Assembly (NCBI RefSeq): GCF_030272615.1
Contig: NC_081406.1
Coordinates: forward strand, 476,188,900 to 476,252,899
DNA length: 64,000 nucleotides
Direction: 5' to 3'
Source of the DNA: Cryptomeria japonica
Lineage: Eukaryota > Streptophyta > Pinopsida > Cupressales > Cupressaceae
Below, one piece after another: positions 56,036-64,000 of the stretch. The translations under genes were made by a program, and so were the position numbers. Numbering within the stretch: position 1 is the stretch's first letter; the number at the start of each line of letters is the position of its first letter. A model generated the notes under the pieces. It made no database searches and was not told the origin of the DNA. It worked only from the letters and a program-made list of their open reading frames with translations.

Positions 56036-56778
56036 AATTTTTTAGAATATGCCAATCATAATACAATGACCTGAGGTGTGATAGAAGAAAAATAGGAGGA
56101 ATAAATTGAGGACTCCAAAATGAGAAAGGGAGAAATGATTTTATAAATGCATTGATGGGAAATGGATGGGGAGATTTGTTGTGCATAAAATGTGGAGAGC
56201 CAAACTAGTTTGATATTGCCAAGGGTAGTCAACACCGCTGATTATAGTAACCAGGATGTCATGAAAAAATGAAGGCATGGACTGACTCTCAAACAAACAG
56301 GTATGCCTTACACACAACCATGCAAGTGTTGATAAACACTAATGTAGGGTTGTAGTTTCATACAAGGAAAACCTTCAAATACACCATACCACAAAAACAT
56401 GCCCCAATATACACCAACCCATAACATATCAAGATATATAAGATCCTAGCAATCGTAAGTAGTAGTCCTAGGATAGAAAAATGCAAGTCTAAATAAGAGG
56501 ATCAAACCATGCAAATAAAATACACATGGCCATATGACATCTCTTTCCAAGAGTAGGACTTAGGATTGTAGATGAATTGTCAGACTAGGGAAGGATGCAT
56601 CCTGATGGGAAGGAGTGATTGATGGATCTGAACAGGCAATAGAGCAGATGACATGAACACCTGAGTAAAGATATGATACTAGCTTGGCTGCTGGGGCTTG
56701 ATGGAGTACATGTGTATGAGTGTTTGGATAACATGAAAGTCAAGAAGAAGCCTAAGCTCATGGCTAGGAATTAAGATC

Positions 56779-56841
56779 AGTTAATTGGGATGGAAGCTCA
56801 GTTGGATGGGATGAAATCTTAGTTTGATGGGATGATCCTTA
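56779..56841 (+). repeat. Three tandem 21-bp units, heptad-coding on the plus strand
   Basis: Units of 21 bases begin at 56779, 56800 and 56821 with the shared core GATGGGATG or a variant. In one plus-strand frame they read QLIGMEA, QLDGMKS and *FDGMIL-like, that is, coiled-coil heptads with one stop where a Gln codon would fit. Confidence 0.5.
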
Positions 56842-57369
56842 TTCATGATTCTAGCAAAGAGTCATTATCATATGGATAACTGGTCTATTGAGGGTAGTTT
56901 AGTGGGAGAAATGGGTAGGGATATTGCAAAGGATACTAAAATGAATCATGATATCTGTGGAGGCAGTCAGTAACACCTTGTTCCTTTTCTTTTGTTTTGG
57001 GGTGGGGGAGGCATGATCATCAAAATGATTTTCTTGTTAGAATGAAGGACATAACTGACAACAAATAGAGTGATGTATGTCATGGTAGAAGGTTTATGCA
57101 ATGGCATTGATTAAAGAATATGGATATCGAGTGCGTGGCTGGGGAAGATAGAGTCCGACCTGATAGATGATGGAGCCAGATTATTTACCTTGACGCCTAT
57201 AAATAGGTTTTCACCAAGATACTTACCTATAGCACCACAAAGTAGTTTACACTAGTGGACAAATTGATTTTTCTTTACTTTTTTATTTTTTCATTTTTTT
57301 TGTATTTTTCTTATTATTTTTATTTTTTTTGTATTTTTTATTTTTAGACAATTGGTGACCTTCTAAGGA

Positions 57370-57888
57370 CTAGGCATAAAATCTCTTCAGGTGCATGATG
57401 TTCATAGGCTCATCCAAGGGATTTTATCTAGGAGTATCCAGTTGATATGCCCCTTATCCATATTTTGTTGTGATCACATAAGGTCCAAGCCAACTAGGCT
57501 CAAACTTACCTTTCTTTTCTCTTTCTTGAATTTTTTTCTTGATTTTCCATAAGGACAAGACCACCAACTTCACATTCCTAGGTTATGACCTTCTTGTTGT
57601 AGCTTAAGCGTAGGTGATTTTGATATACTCTAAGATGATTCAAGGCCTTGAGGCACCTTTCATCCAACAATTCTATCTCTTATAGCCTGACAACTCTATA
57701 TTCCTCATCGAGGAATATATTCTGTAGGGATACCCTTAGGCAGGGGATCTAGATCTCAAGAGGGAGGACAACTTCAGAGCTAAAGACAAGGGAATATGGA
57801 GTGACACCTATGGGCATGCAGATGGAGGTGTGGTAAGCCCACAAAGAAGGATGGAGTTGGAGGTGCCAATCACAACCAGCTTCATAGA
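57370..57888 (-). pseudogene. gypsy3 integrase C-terminal half, degenerate
   Basis: Reading leftward from the gypsy4 boundary, a segment with LHPSLWAYHTSICMPIGVTPY and SLVFSSEVVLPLEI matches the gypsy1 block LVLWAYRTSIRTPTGTTPYS and YGAEAILPIEV. Then come KALNHLRVYQNHL, a GGLVL...ENQ stretch, EPSWLGPYVITTKYG and YQLDTPR, the C-terminal domain, and MNIMHLKRFYA before the TAG at 57370-57372. Stops are scattered. Codons upstream of 57888 were displaced by the gypsy4 insertion. Confidence 0.85.
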
Positions 57889-58060
57889 TGTAGCATCCTA
57901 AAATTGTGACACTTGCAATTTCGACTGCATTTCGGTCTTCATGATGGCGACGCAACACTCAACCTGAATGGAGACCCCGAAACCTGATTATGACACTAAA
58001 AACTGCATTTTCTTGCACCCTGGCCTGAACCTCCTTTGCACCCTGCTGTCCCGGGAGGTG

Positions 58061-58153
58061 GGACCAGAGCGCCCAGTGCCCTAGTCCTTCAGGACCAGGG
58101 CGCCCAGCGCCCTGGTCCCCCAGGACCATGGCGCCCAACGCCCTGGTCCCTGG
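58061..58153 (+). repeat. Three tandem 31-bp GC-rich units with inverted-repeat cores in gypsy4 U3
   Basis: Units start at 58061, 58092 and 58123, exactly 31 bases apart. The second contains GGACCAGGGCG, a 5-base loop, then CGCCCTGGTCC, a perfect 11-bp inverted repeat; the third has one mismatch and the first has three. The GC-rich island stands out in AT-rich DNA. Confidence 0.85.
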
Positions 58154-58272
58154 GTCCTATTTTGGGCTCGATCTCTTTTGGACTTCGGGTCTTTATGTTT
58201 GCAAATTGGAAAATTATCTTTCCTGGTCGGACTAAGGTTGGGAAAATCAGTCTATCAGCCCTAATTGACAAG

Positions 58273-58280
58273 TATATAAA
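58273..58280 (+). promoter_or_regulatory. Putative TATA box of gypsy4 LTR
   Basis: TATATAAA in the context AAGTATATAAACTAC, about 385 bases into the LTR; transcription would start near 58305. Confidence 0.6.
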
Positions 58281-59174
58281 CTACATTTTCCTCTCCCATT
58301 TGGGTAAGAAGGACATATGTGTACAAGCATGGAAACGATACTCAAGCATTCAAGCATTCAAGCATTCTTTCAAGCAATTGATCATTCTAAGTCTCCATTC
58401 AAGGCTAAGTGTTGCATTCAAGACAAGGATTCAACCATTGAAGAGGAGATCACATACTACATGCTACATACAACATACAACAATACAACAAACAACAACA
58501 TCTATACCTTCGCACATAAGGATACAAACATCCTTACAACAAGGTATTAGTACTTGTTTTACATTACATACATTGACATTTACAGCAATTTCTCATTTCT
58601 TGGTTAATTCCAAAACCGGGGTTTGACCTAAAGGCAAACCCCTAATCCCTAACCCCCCAATCGTCTTCACTTTTCTGTGTGTAGATTGCAGGTACGCGGC
58701 TGAAATTGAAGATCTGGAATCCTTGTGCAGAGACGAACAGATCCCCCTTCGTTTCGCGGATTTTTCGGAGGACCGTGTGCACGCCGGGCGCCATCGTCCT
58801 GACAAATTTTGCTCAAATTTGCAGGACAGCGCCGTATCGACATTTTACTGCTAATTCCAGGTCCGCAGCTTCATCCTACATCCCTATCTCAGTTTATAAG
58901 TGAATCTTTGTCACTTTCTATGCATTCCTAGCTTAATTCTTCTATCAACATTCTTTACAAAAGAGGGTAGCCTTGCTTTCTTAACCCTTGAAACACATTT
59001 AGCATCCAATCTTGCATTGTGTGGGATTGGATCTTGTGGGTTTCAACCCCTCTTTTGAATGTAAAGTCTCTCCCCTAAGTGAAAACCATCAACCCTAGTG
59101 AATCTCCCTTCTCTCTCCTTGGAGTTGGAAGAGGGGAGAGCAACTAGGGTTCGATCGCGATTTTCCGCTTTACA

Positions 59175-59197
59175 TTTTGTTGAACCCGACGTGAACA
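59175..59197 (+). promoter_or_regulatory. gypsy4 primer-binding site
   Basis: TTGTTGAACCCGACGTGAAC begins three bases after the LTR end, similar to the gypsy1 site (TTGGTGAACCCAACGTGAA). Confidence 0.65.
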
Positions 59198-59540
59198 TCC
59201 TTTCTGATTATTCATAGTTAGATCTGAAAATTGGATTCCTTGATTACATTTCCATGTTTGATCTTTGGCAAAATTTTAGAGGTTAATTGCATAAAGACCC
59301 TAAATTTTCTTTTTAAGTAATTAAACTTGTGAAATGTTTAATTGTTAATGCTTGTTTTAGATCTACCCTTCTATTGCAAATTATCAATTCATATTTGTGC
59401 TTTAATTTTGAAAATTAAGTGGTTAAGTGTCAAAACCCTAATTTTTGAAACCCTCTTGATTCAACCTTTGTCTGACAATTTCACTGATCAAAACATCTCC
59501 AAATCAGCTGTAACTTTGGATTCCGCAATAAAATCACAAT

Positions 59541-59632
59541 ATCTTTCATCCCTAAAAATTTGGAAAAAAGTTGCGAGGACCGTGTGCACTCCGAGCGCCA
59601 TCGTCCCGGACATTTTTTCCAAAATTTCGGGA
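59541..59632 (+). repeat. gypsy4 leader repeat, copy A
   Basis: CTTTCATCCCT...AAAGTTGCGAGGACCGTGTGCAC...CGAGCGCCATCGTCCCGG...TTTCGGGAG (fragments only). It matches copy B at 60162-60253 over about 92 bases with few differences; a shorter third relative is at 58767-58800 in the LTR. Confidence 0.85.
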
Positions 59633-60161
59633 GCGAGATCTTACTGTATTTTCCTGCTAAAATCCAGAATTTTGGCTGATTTTATCAATTTTAACACCTT
59701 CAAAATTACAGTCAAAGTTGGTCTAGTGATTGGTTGGATTAAGGCTTCTAATCATTCAAAAATTGTTGAAATTGAAATTTGTGTCAAAATTGTGTTTCTT
59801 ACAGTCCTAAATCTGAAAAGTGTGTTATCATTCATTCGAAATTTCAGTGCTTTATTCAAATTCTTGCAATTTGTGACTTTTAAAATTAAGTGCTTAATTA
59901 CAACAACTTTGATTTCCGCTTTCAAAATTGAATTTTGCATGAAATTAAGTCAATTTTCAAATTTCAAAACTTGCATTGCTTTTGGTATTCCCTCTAAAAT
60001 CATAAAATTCAAAATTTCAGTTTCCCTCTCTTTTTCAAAATTCAAATTTTGCATTTTTCGACAATCTTGGTAGGGTTCAATTTTGAGATTGCAACTTTAA
60101 TTTGGCCTATCTACGGATCGTAAAATCACTCAATTTTTTCAGGTTAGCTGTAAAATCATCA

Positions 60162-60253
60162 TAACTTTCATCCCTGCAAATTTTGAAAAAAGTTGCGAGG
60201 ACCGTGTGCACCCCGAGCGCCACGGTCCCGGACATTTTTTCCGAAATTTCGGG
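60162..60253 (+). repeat. gypsy4 leader repeat, copy B
   Basis: Second copy, ending about 100 bases before the gag ATG. In this copy GGACCGTG (60199 on) and CACGGTCC (60222 on) form a perfect 8-bp inverted repeat around a GC-rich loop. Confidence 0.85.
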
Positions 60254-60356
60254 AGACTGTCATGATTGCATTTAACAGCTTAAATCTAAAAGATTGGCTA
60301 GTTTTACTGAAATTTGCTACCTCTAAAATTCAAAATCTTCTCTCTTTCTTTAGTGC

Positions 60357-63300
60357 ATGAGTTTTACAACAATAAGCCCTACTTACACTATTCCCGTTAG
60401 ACAAAGCCTTAGAATTAAGTCCTTCCAAGGTTTAATTACTGAGGAGATGGAACCTAATTTGAATGGTCTTTTTAACGAGGACATGGGTAATTCCTCTAAT
60501 CCTCTTAATGATGAAGAAGCTCTCCATGAGGTTTCTGTAGAACAACTTTCAAAATTGGATAACCAATTTGATGATTTTCGACAATGGATGTCTCAAGAAT
60601 ACCCTGATAGTCAAGCTCTTCCTTTAATTGAGGGTCTAAAATGTATGCTTCAAAGTGATAAGAATGGAATTGATATTTTGCATGGTATTTCACACATTGT
60701 GGATTCAAATGTGATGCCTATGAAGAGTTGTGCCGAAACCTTAGGTTATACACAACCTCCCACTCAAGACAATCATTCTATTCCTTTGACGACTCCTATT
60801 GCTAGTATACCTACTTTTACATCAAACATAATGACTACTTCAACACAAGACATTCCTCCTATGATCACTAATCATGGGGGCAATCCTTCTTCTTCAATCA
60901 ACCCTCTTCCTTCATTCAATCCAACTTCTTCATTCATTCCTTCAATGAGTGTTCCTATTATATCACCACAAATGAACATGACACAAGGGGGCAATTCATT
61001 TTCCATTCCTCCTTGTAGTGTTCCTCCTGTCCAATCATCTCCTATGACTAACTATCATAGTGTCCCACCACCTTACTCTCTACCTTCTTTCAATAACATA
61101 ACACCTCCATCTCAATCTAACACACCTAATATGAATTCTTCAACTGAAGCGACCATTAACAATCTTGCACAAACTGTCTCTTCTTTACAGCAACAAATTG
61201 CCTCTATGAATCAATCTAAGTTTAGTGTGCCCACATTTGATGTTGCGAGCCCACTTTCTCTTGACATTGTTCGAGCTATTCCCCCTAAACATGTTGAAAT
61301 TCCACATTTGGAGCTTTATAATGGTAAAGGAGATCCTCTAACACATGTTAAGACTTTTCAAACAATTTGTACCGATTTTGCTTATGACCAAAGGTTGCTT
61401 GCAAAATTGTTTACTAGAACATTAAGAGACAAAGCCCTACAATGGTATTGCTTGTTGCCTTCTTATTCCATTACTTCTTTTGAACAACTTGCAAATGCTT
61501 TCATTCAACAATTTCAAAACAATATAAGTCCTAAAGTTACTTTGATTGATTTAATGCATTGTAAACAAGGTGTTAAAGAAAAAGTGACTAATTTCATTGG
61601 TAGATATAAACATTTGTATGCTCAAATTTCTTTTCCAGTGCCTGACAATGATATTCAAAGAATCTTTATTTCTAATTTACAAAAAGACACTAGAGAAAAA
61701 CTCCCGTTTTCTGAGTTTACTTCTTTCCAATAGTTGTGCGCAACTCTTCACAATTATCAACTGACTGTGAGTCAAATGGAACAATCACATCCTATGACTC
61801 TGAGTGATAAGGGTGATAGTAGTCAACAACCATTTGGGAAGTTTAAACCGAACAGAGAGTCCATTAAATTCAATGAAAACATCATCAACAACAATGTGAA
61901 TGCAGCATCAGGTGTGTCTCCTATTTCTAAGTTTTTCAAGAAAGAAAGAATGTTTACTCCTTTGAATGAATCATTGCATAGTATTATGAATAAGTTATTG
62001 GAACAAAATGTGCTTACTCTTCCTCCTATAAGGCAAATTGATCCTGCAAAGATTACTTCACCTTATTTTGATAACAAATCTTTTTGTCAATTTCATCGTC
62101 AACCTGGGCATGATACTGAAAAATGTTTTGCTTTAAAGGGGAAAATTCAAGATTTGATTGATAATAATACTATCTCTGTTTCTGGAGTGAATGATAAAGG
62201 CAACACATCTGTAGCTCCTCCTAACCAAAATCTTCAGATTTTTACTGATCCATTACCTTCTCATACCTCTAATGCGATTGATACTATTGATTCCTCTGTC
62301 TCACCTGATGATCTCGTGTCTATGACTCCGAATGTGATTAACTTTGTGGAGCAACAGAAAATCCCTAAAGAACCTTCCATCACATTTGATTCCAGTGAAA
62401 CTATCAGGGCACCTGATGGTCCTTTATATATAGTTGCAAAAGTCAAGAATACACCTTGCCGTGGAGTGCTTATTGACCCTTCTTGTATGGTTAATATCAT
62501 TACTGAAGAATTTCTTTTTACTTTGCAATTGAATCAAGTGATCTATGACAAAATAGATGTGGTTGTGAAACTATTTGATGCATTTTATTCTCCTGCAATT
62601 GGTTCTATTACATTACCTATTGAGGTCCGTAACAAATCCCTTGATGTGAACTTTGCTATTATTCCATCTTCCGAACAATTTCGTGTGAAGCTAGGCTATC
62701 CTTGGCTATCTTCCATGAAAGCTATTGCTTCTCCTATCCACAAGTGTTTGAAATTTCCCCATAATGGTGAAGTTGTTACTATCAATCATAGCCTCTTTAA
62801 ACCAGCTGAAAGAACTTCTAGCGTTCCTCTTGATTACTTTTGGCCTAAACAATTCCAATCTCTTCCTCCGCGAAGTGATCATCTTTTCAAATCTTATCAA
62901 AAGTGGAAAAAAGATATGATCCTATCTCTAAGTGAACCTAGAACACCCAAACTTGACATTCCTATCATTCTTGAGAAGGAAGTTCTTCCTTTGAAAGATA
63001 AAACTAATGTTTTTCCTCAGGAAGATTCCAAACCCATCCCTATGGATGTGACTATGTCTATATCTAATAAACTTCCTAAAAGCAGACCTATCCCTCCTCG
63101 TCATGATGGACTTGGTCTCCTTCCTAAACCAAATAATCCTCCTTTATATGGAGCAGTTCCTCCTCCTTCCTCTTATGGAGAGAAGAGACCTTCCTCTTCT
63201 CCTATTATCCAGCCTAAGAGACCACAACCTAAACACCCAAGTGCTAAGGATGAGAACATTCCTCCTCCTCAATCTCCTAATCTTCCTACTAAGACTAGAC

Positions 63301-63779
63301 GAAATCGTTCTGCACGTGAACGCCGGCGAAAGCGTCGTCTTAGAGCTCAAACTTTGCAATCCCCAAAAACACCTTCAACAAGCATTATTCCATTTTCTCC
63401 TCAGCCGATGATTGAGCTGAAATCTCCTAAACATAAGATGCATGATGGTCTTGATCCTGTGCGAGTTAAAGATCCTATTTTTATAAATCTTGATGATGAT
63501 ATAGATGAAAATGTTATTCATGATGCAAATGTTACTCCTGTTCATTCTGATAGTGAATATGAACTGGTTGATGTTGATAACCATTTATCTAATGCATTTT
63601 CTAAAGCACTTATCCTAGCTCCTAGACAAGAACACCGTGGCTTGGGATATGAACATAGCCCTTGTTTGGATCTTGTGATAGCTCCATCTACTATGTTGGA
63701 TGTTCCTCCTCTAGCGTGTTCCCTACCTTCCCAAAACATTGATCAGCAAGATTGGGGGGTAGATGACGTGCTAGACTAG
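60357..63779 (+). pseudogene. gypsy4 gag-protease polyprotein, single in-frame UAG
   Basis: The ATG at 60357 begins a frame that runs to 63779 with one interruption, a TAG at 61731-61733 after SFQ; the frame is unchanged beyond it. N-terminal acidic region; long Pro/Ser/Thr-rich stretch (60700-61150); capsid-like core with LYNGKGDPLTHVKTF and ALQWYCLLP (61310-61460); zinc-like CQFHRQPGHDTEKC (62090); protease site GVLIDPSCMVNII (near 62464), where relatives usually have a Gly after the Asp; LGYPWLSSMKA follows. The C-terminal third is Pro-rich with a basic RRNRSARERRRKRR block (63296-63340). Gag packages RNA and protease matures the products. RT must lie in a separate downstream frame or the element is non-autonomous. 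Confidence 0.88.
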
Positions 63780-64000
63780 TTTCATTAGCATAGCAGATTC
63801 TCTCCTCCTCTCTTTTGTTACTTCTTCTATATGTTACTCTCATTCTTCTATTTTTTGTCCTTAGTGTTGTCTACTTGAGGACGATGCAAAGCATTGAGAT
63901 CTCTCAATCTCTCTCATGTTGACTCAAAAGACACATGTGTTCCCTTCTTCTAGGTAACCTTCCTTGATTGGGGAATGAAGAACAATTATGCATACATACA
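63780..64000 (+). other. gypsy4 sequence after gag-protease
   Basis: Pyrimidine-rich, no open frame of note. It contains CTACTTGAGGACGATGCAAAGC. Whether a pol frame follows cannot be seen, because the window ends. Confidence 0.6.

Larger units (their letters stand above)
55638..57369. other. gypsy3 spacer right of copia2
   Basis: Non-coding between copia2 and the integrase stop. It holds a tandem array of about 30-bp AT-rich units (55855-56035) and a short 21-bp repeat that would encode heptads on the plus strand (56779-56841). A GGATGCATCC palindrome near 56594 has a counterpart in the gypsy1 spacer (GGATGCATCC, 2277-2286), evidence that the two elements are related. Confidence 0.5.
45350..57888 (-). 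mobile_element. Ty3/gypsy element gypsy3 (3' half), carrying an antisense PMD gene and copia2
   Basis: From right to left: the C-terminal half of integrase (57888-57370), a spacer, the copia2 insertion (48902-55637), more spacer holding an opposite-strand plant-mobile-domain pseudogene, a polypurine tract (45482-45495) and the end of a 3' LTR (to 45481). The right side is cut by gypsy4 at 57889, so RT, protease and gag are outside the window. The integrase tail and the tract-LTR junction both resemble gypsy1. Joining these parts as one element is inference from order and orientation. Confidence 0.7.
57889..59174 (+). repeat. gypsy4 5' LTR (1286 bp)
   Basis: Begins TGTAGCATCC inside the gypsy3 integrase and ends GCTTTACA directly before the primer-binding site. 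TG...CA termini. It contains a 3 x 31-bp GC-rich repeat in U3, a TATA box at 58273 and one GGACCGTG-type repeat. The second LTR is outside the window, so the start is set by the break in gypsy3 homology and the TG end. Confidence 0.85.
59198..60356 (+). other. gypsy4 5' leader
   Basis: About 1.16 kb between the primer-binding site and gag, AT-rich and low in complexity. A 243-codon open frame (59342-60073) is Ile/Lys/Phe/Ser-rich, resembles nothing I know and spans one of the GC-rich repeats, so I treat it as chance. Two 92-base repeats lie here (listed separately). Confidence 0.6.
57889..64000 (+). mobile_element. Ty3/gypsy LTR retrotransposon gypsy4, 5' half, inserted in gypsy3
   Basis: A 1286-bp LTR (57889-59174), a primer-binding site, a leader of about 1.2 kb and a long gag-protease frame that ends at 63779. 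RT, RNase H and integrase are not in the window. The lesion load is far lower than in the other elements (one stop in over 1,100 codons). The zinc-like C-x2-H motif and the long leader suggest a Tat-type lineage (inference). The 5 bases before the LTR are ATAGA; the matching duplication would be beyond the right edge. Confidence 0.9.

Noticed and set aside
57749-57958. Open frame crossing from the gypsy3 integrase into the gypsy4 LTR.
   Set aside because: The upstream 24 codons are LTR sequence read by chance; the integrase homology starts only at about 57888.
59342-60073. A 243-codon open frame in the gypsy4 leader.
   Set aside because: Low-complexity Ile/Phe/Lys/Ser composition; it runs through the GC-rich repeat without frame logic; no domain seen. 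Considered chance in AT-rich DNA with few TAA/TAG.

Overview
The window is a stack of decayed and nested plant retrotransposons. I see no host protein-coding gene, rRNA, tRNA or CRISPR array. The coding remnants are Ty3/gypsy and Ty1/copia polyproteins and a plant L1-type LINE. They carry many in-frame stops and some frameshifts, in AT-rich DNA with long repeat-poor gaps. This fits a large, transposon-rich land-plant genome. A gymnosperm is my guess from general impression only; no sequence here proves it.

Layout, left to right: (1) 1-14724, a gypsy element on the minus strand (gypsy1). Its 3' LTR runs off the left edge; gag, protease, a G-patch region, RT/RNase H and integrase can be followed, and a 1424-bp 5' LTR ends at 14724. 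(2) 14725-18734, no recognisable gene. (3) 18735-32095, a plus-strand LINE with an ORF1 remnant, an endonuclease/RT/zinc-finger/RNase H ORF2 and a third coding block before the 3' end. It is split at 21672-28306 by a plus-strand copia element (copia1) flanked by a perfect 5-bp duplication. (4) 32096-36031, mostly featureless, ending in what looks like one terminus of a CACTA DNA transposon. (5) 36032-42703, a minus-strand copia element (copia3) whose 3' LTR is cut at the CACTA end. (6) 42704-45350, a minus-strand fragment of a gypsy1 relative (gypsy2), interrupted by copia3. (7) 45350-57888, another minus-strand gypsy element (gypsy3) carrying an antisense plant-mobile-domain pseudogene; copia2 (48902-55637) is inserted in it. 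(8) 57889-64000, the 5' half of a plus-strand gypsy element (gypsy4), with a complete LTR and a gag-protease frame broken by one UAG. Its RT and integrase would lie beyond the right edge.

The nesting gives a relative order: copia1 is younger than the LINE, copia3 is younger than gypsy2, the CACTA element is younger than copia3, and copia2 and gypsy4 are younger than gypsy3. Gypsy4 has the fewest lesions and is probably the youngest large element.

The signals most worth following are: a ~20-bp-periodic array of an 11-bp motif just inside the gypsy1 primer-binding site; a third coding block in the LINE whose candidate start overlaps the ORF2 stop; the antisense plant-mobile-domain gene in gypsy3; GC-rich GGACC...GGTCC inverted repeats in the gypsy4 LTR and leader; and tandem CArG-box-like repeats in the gypsy1 LTR.
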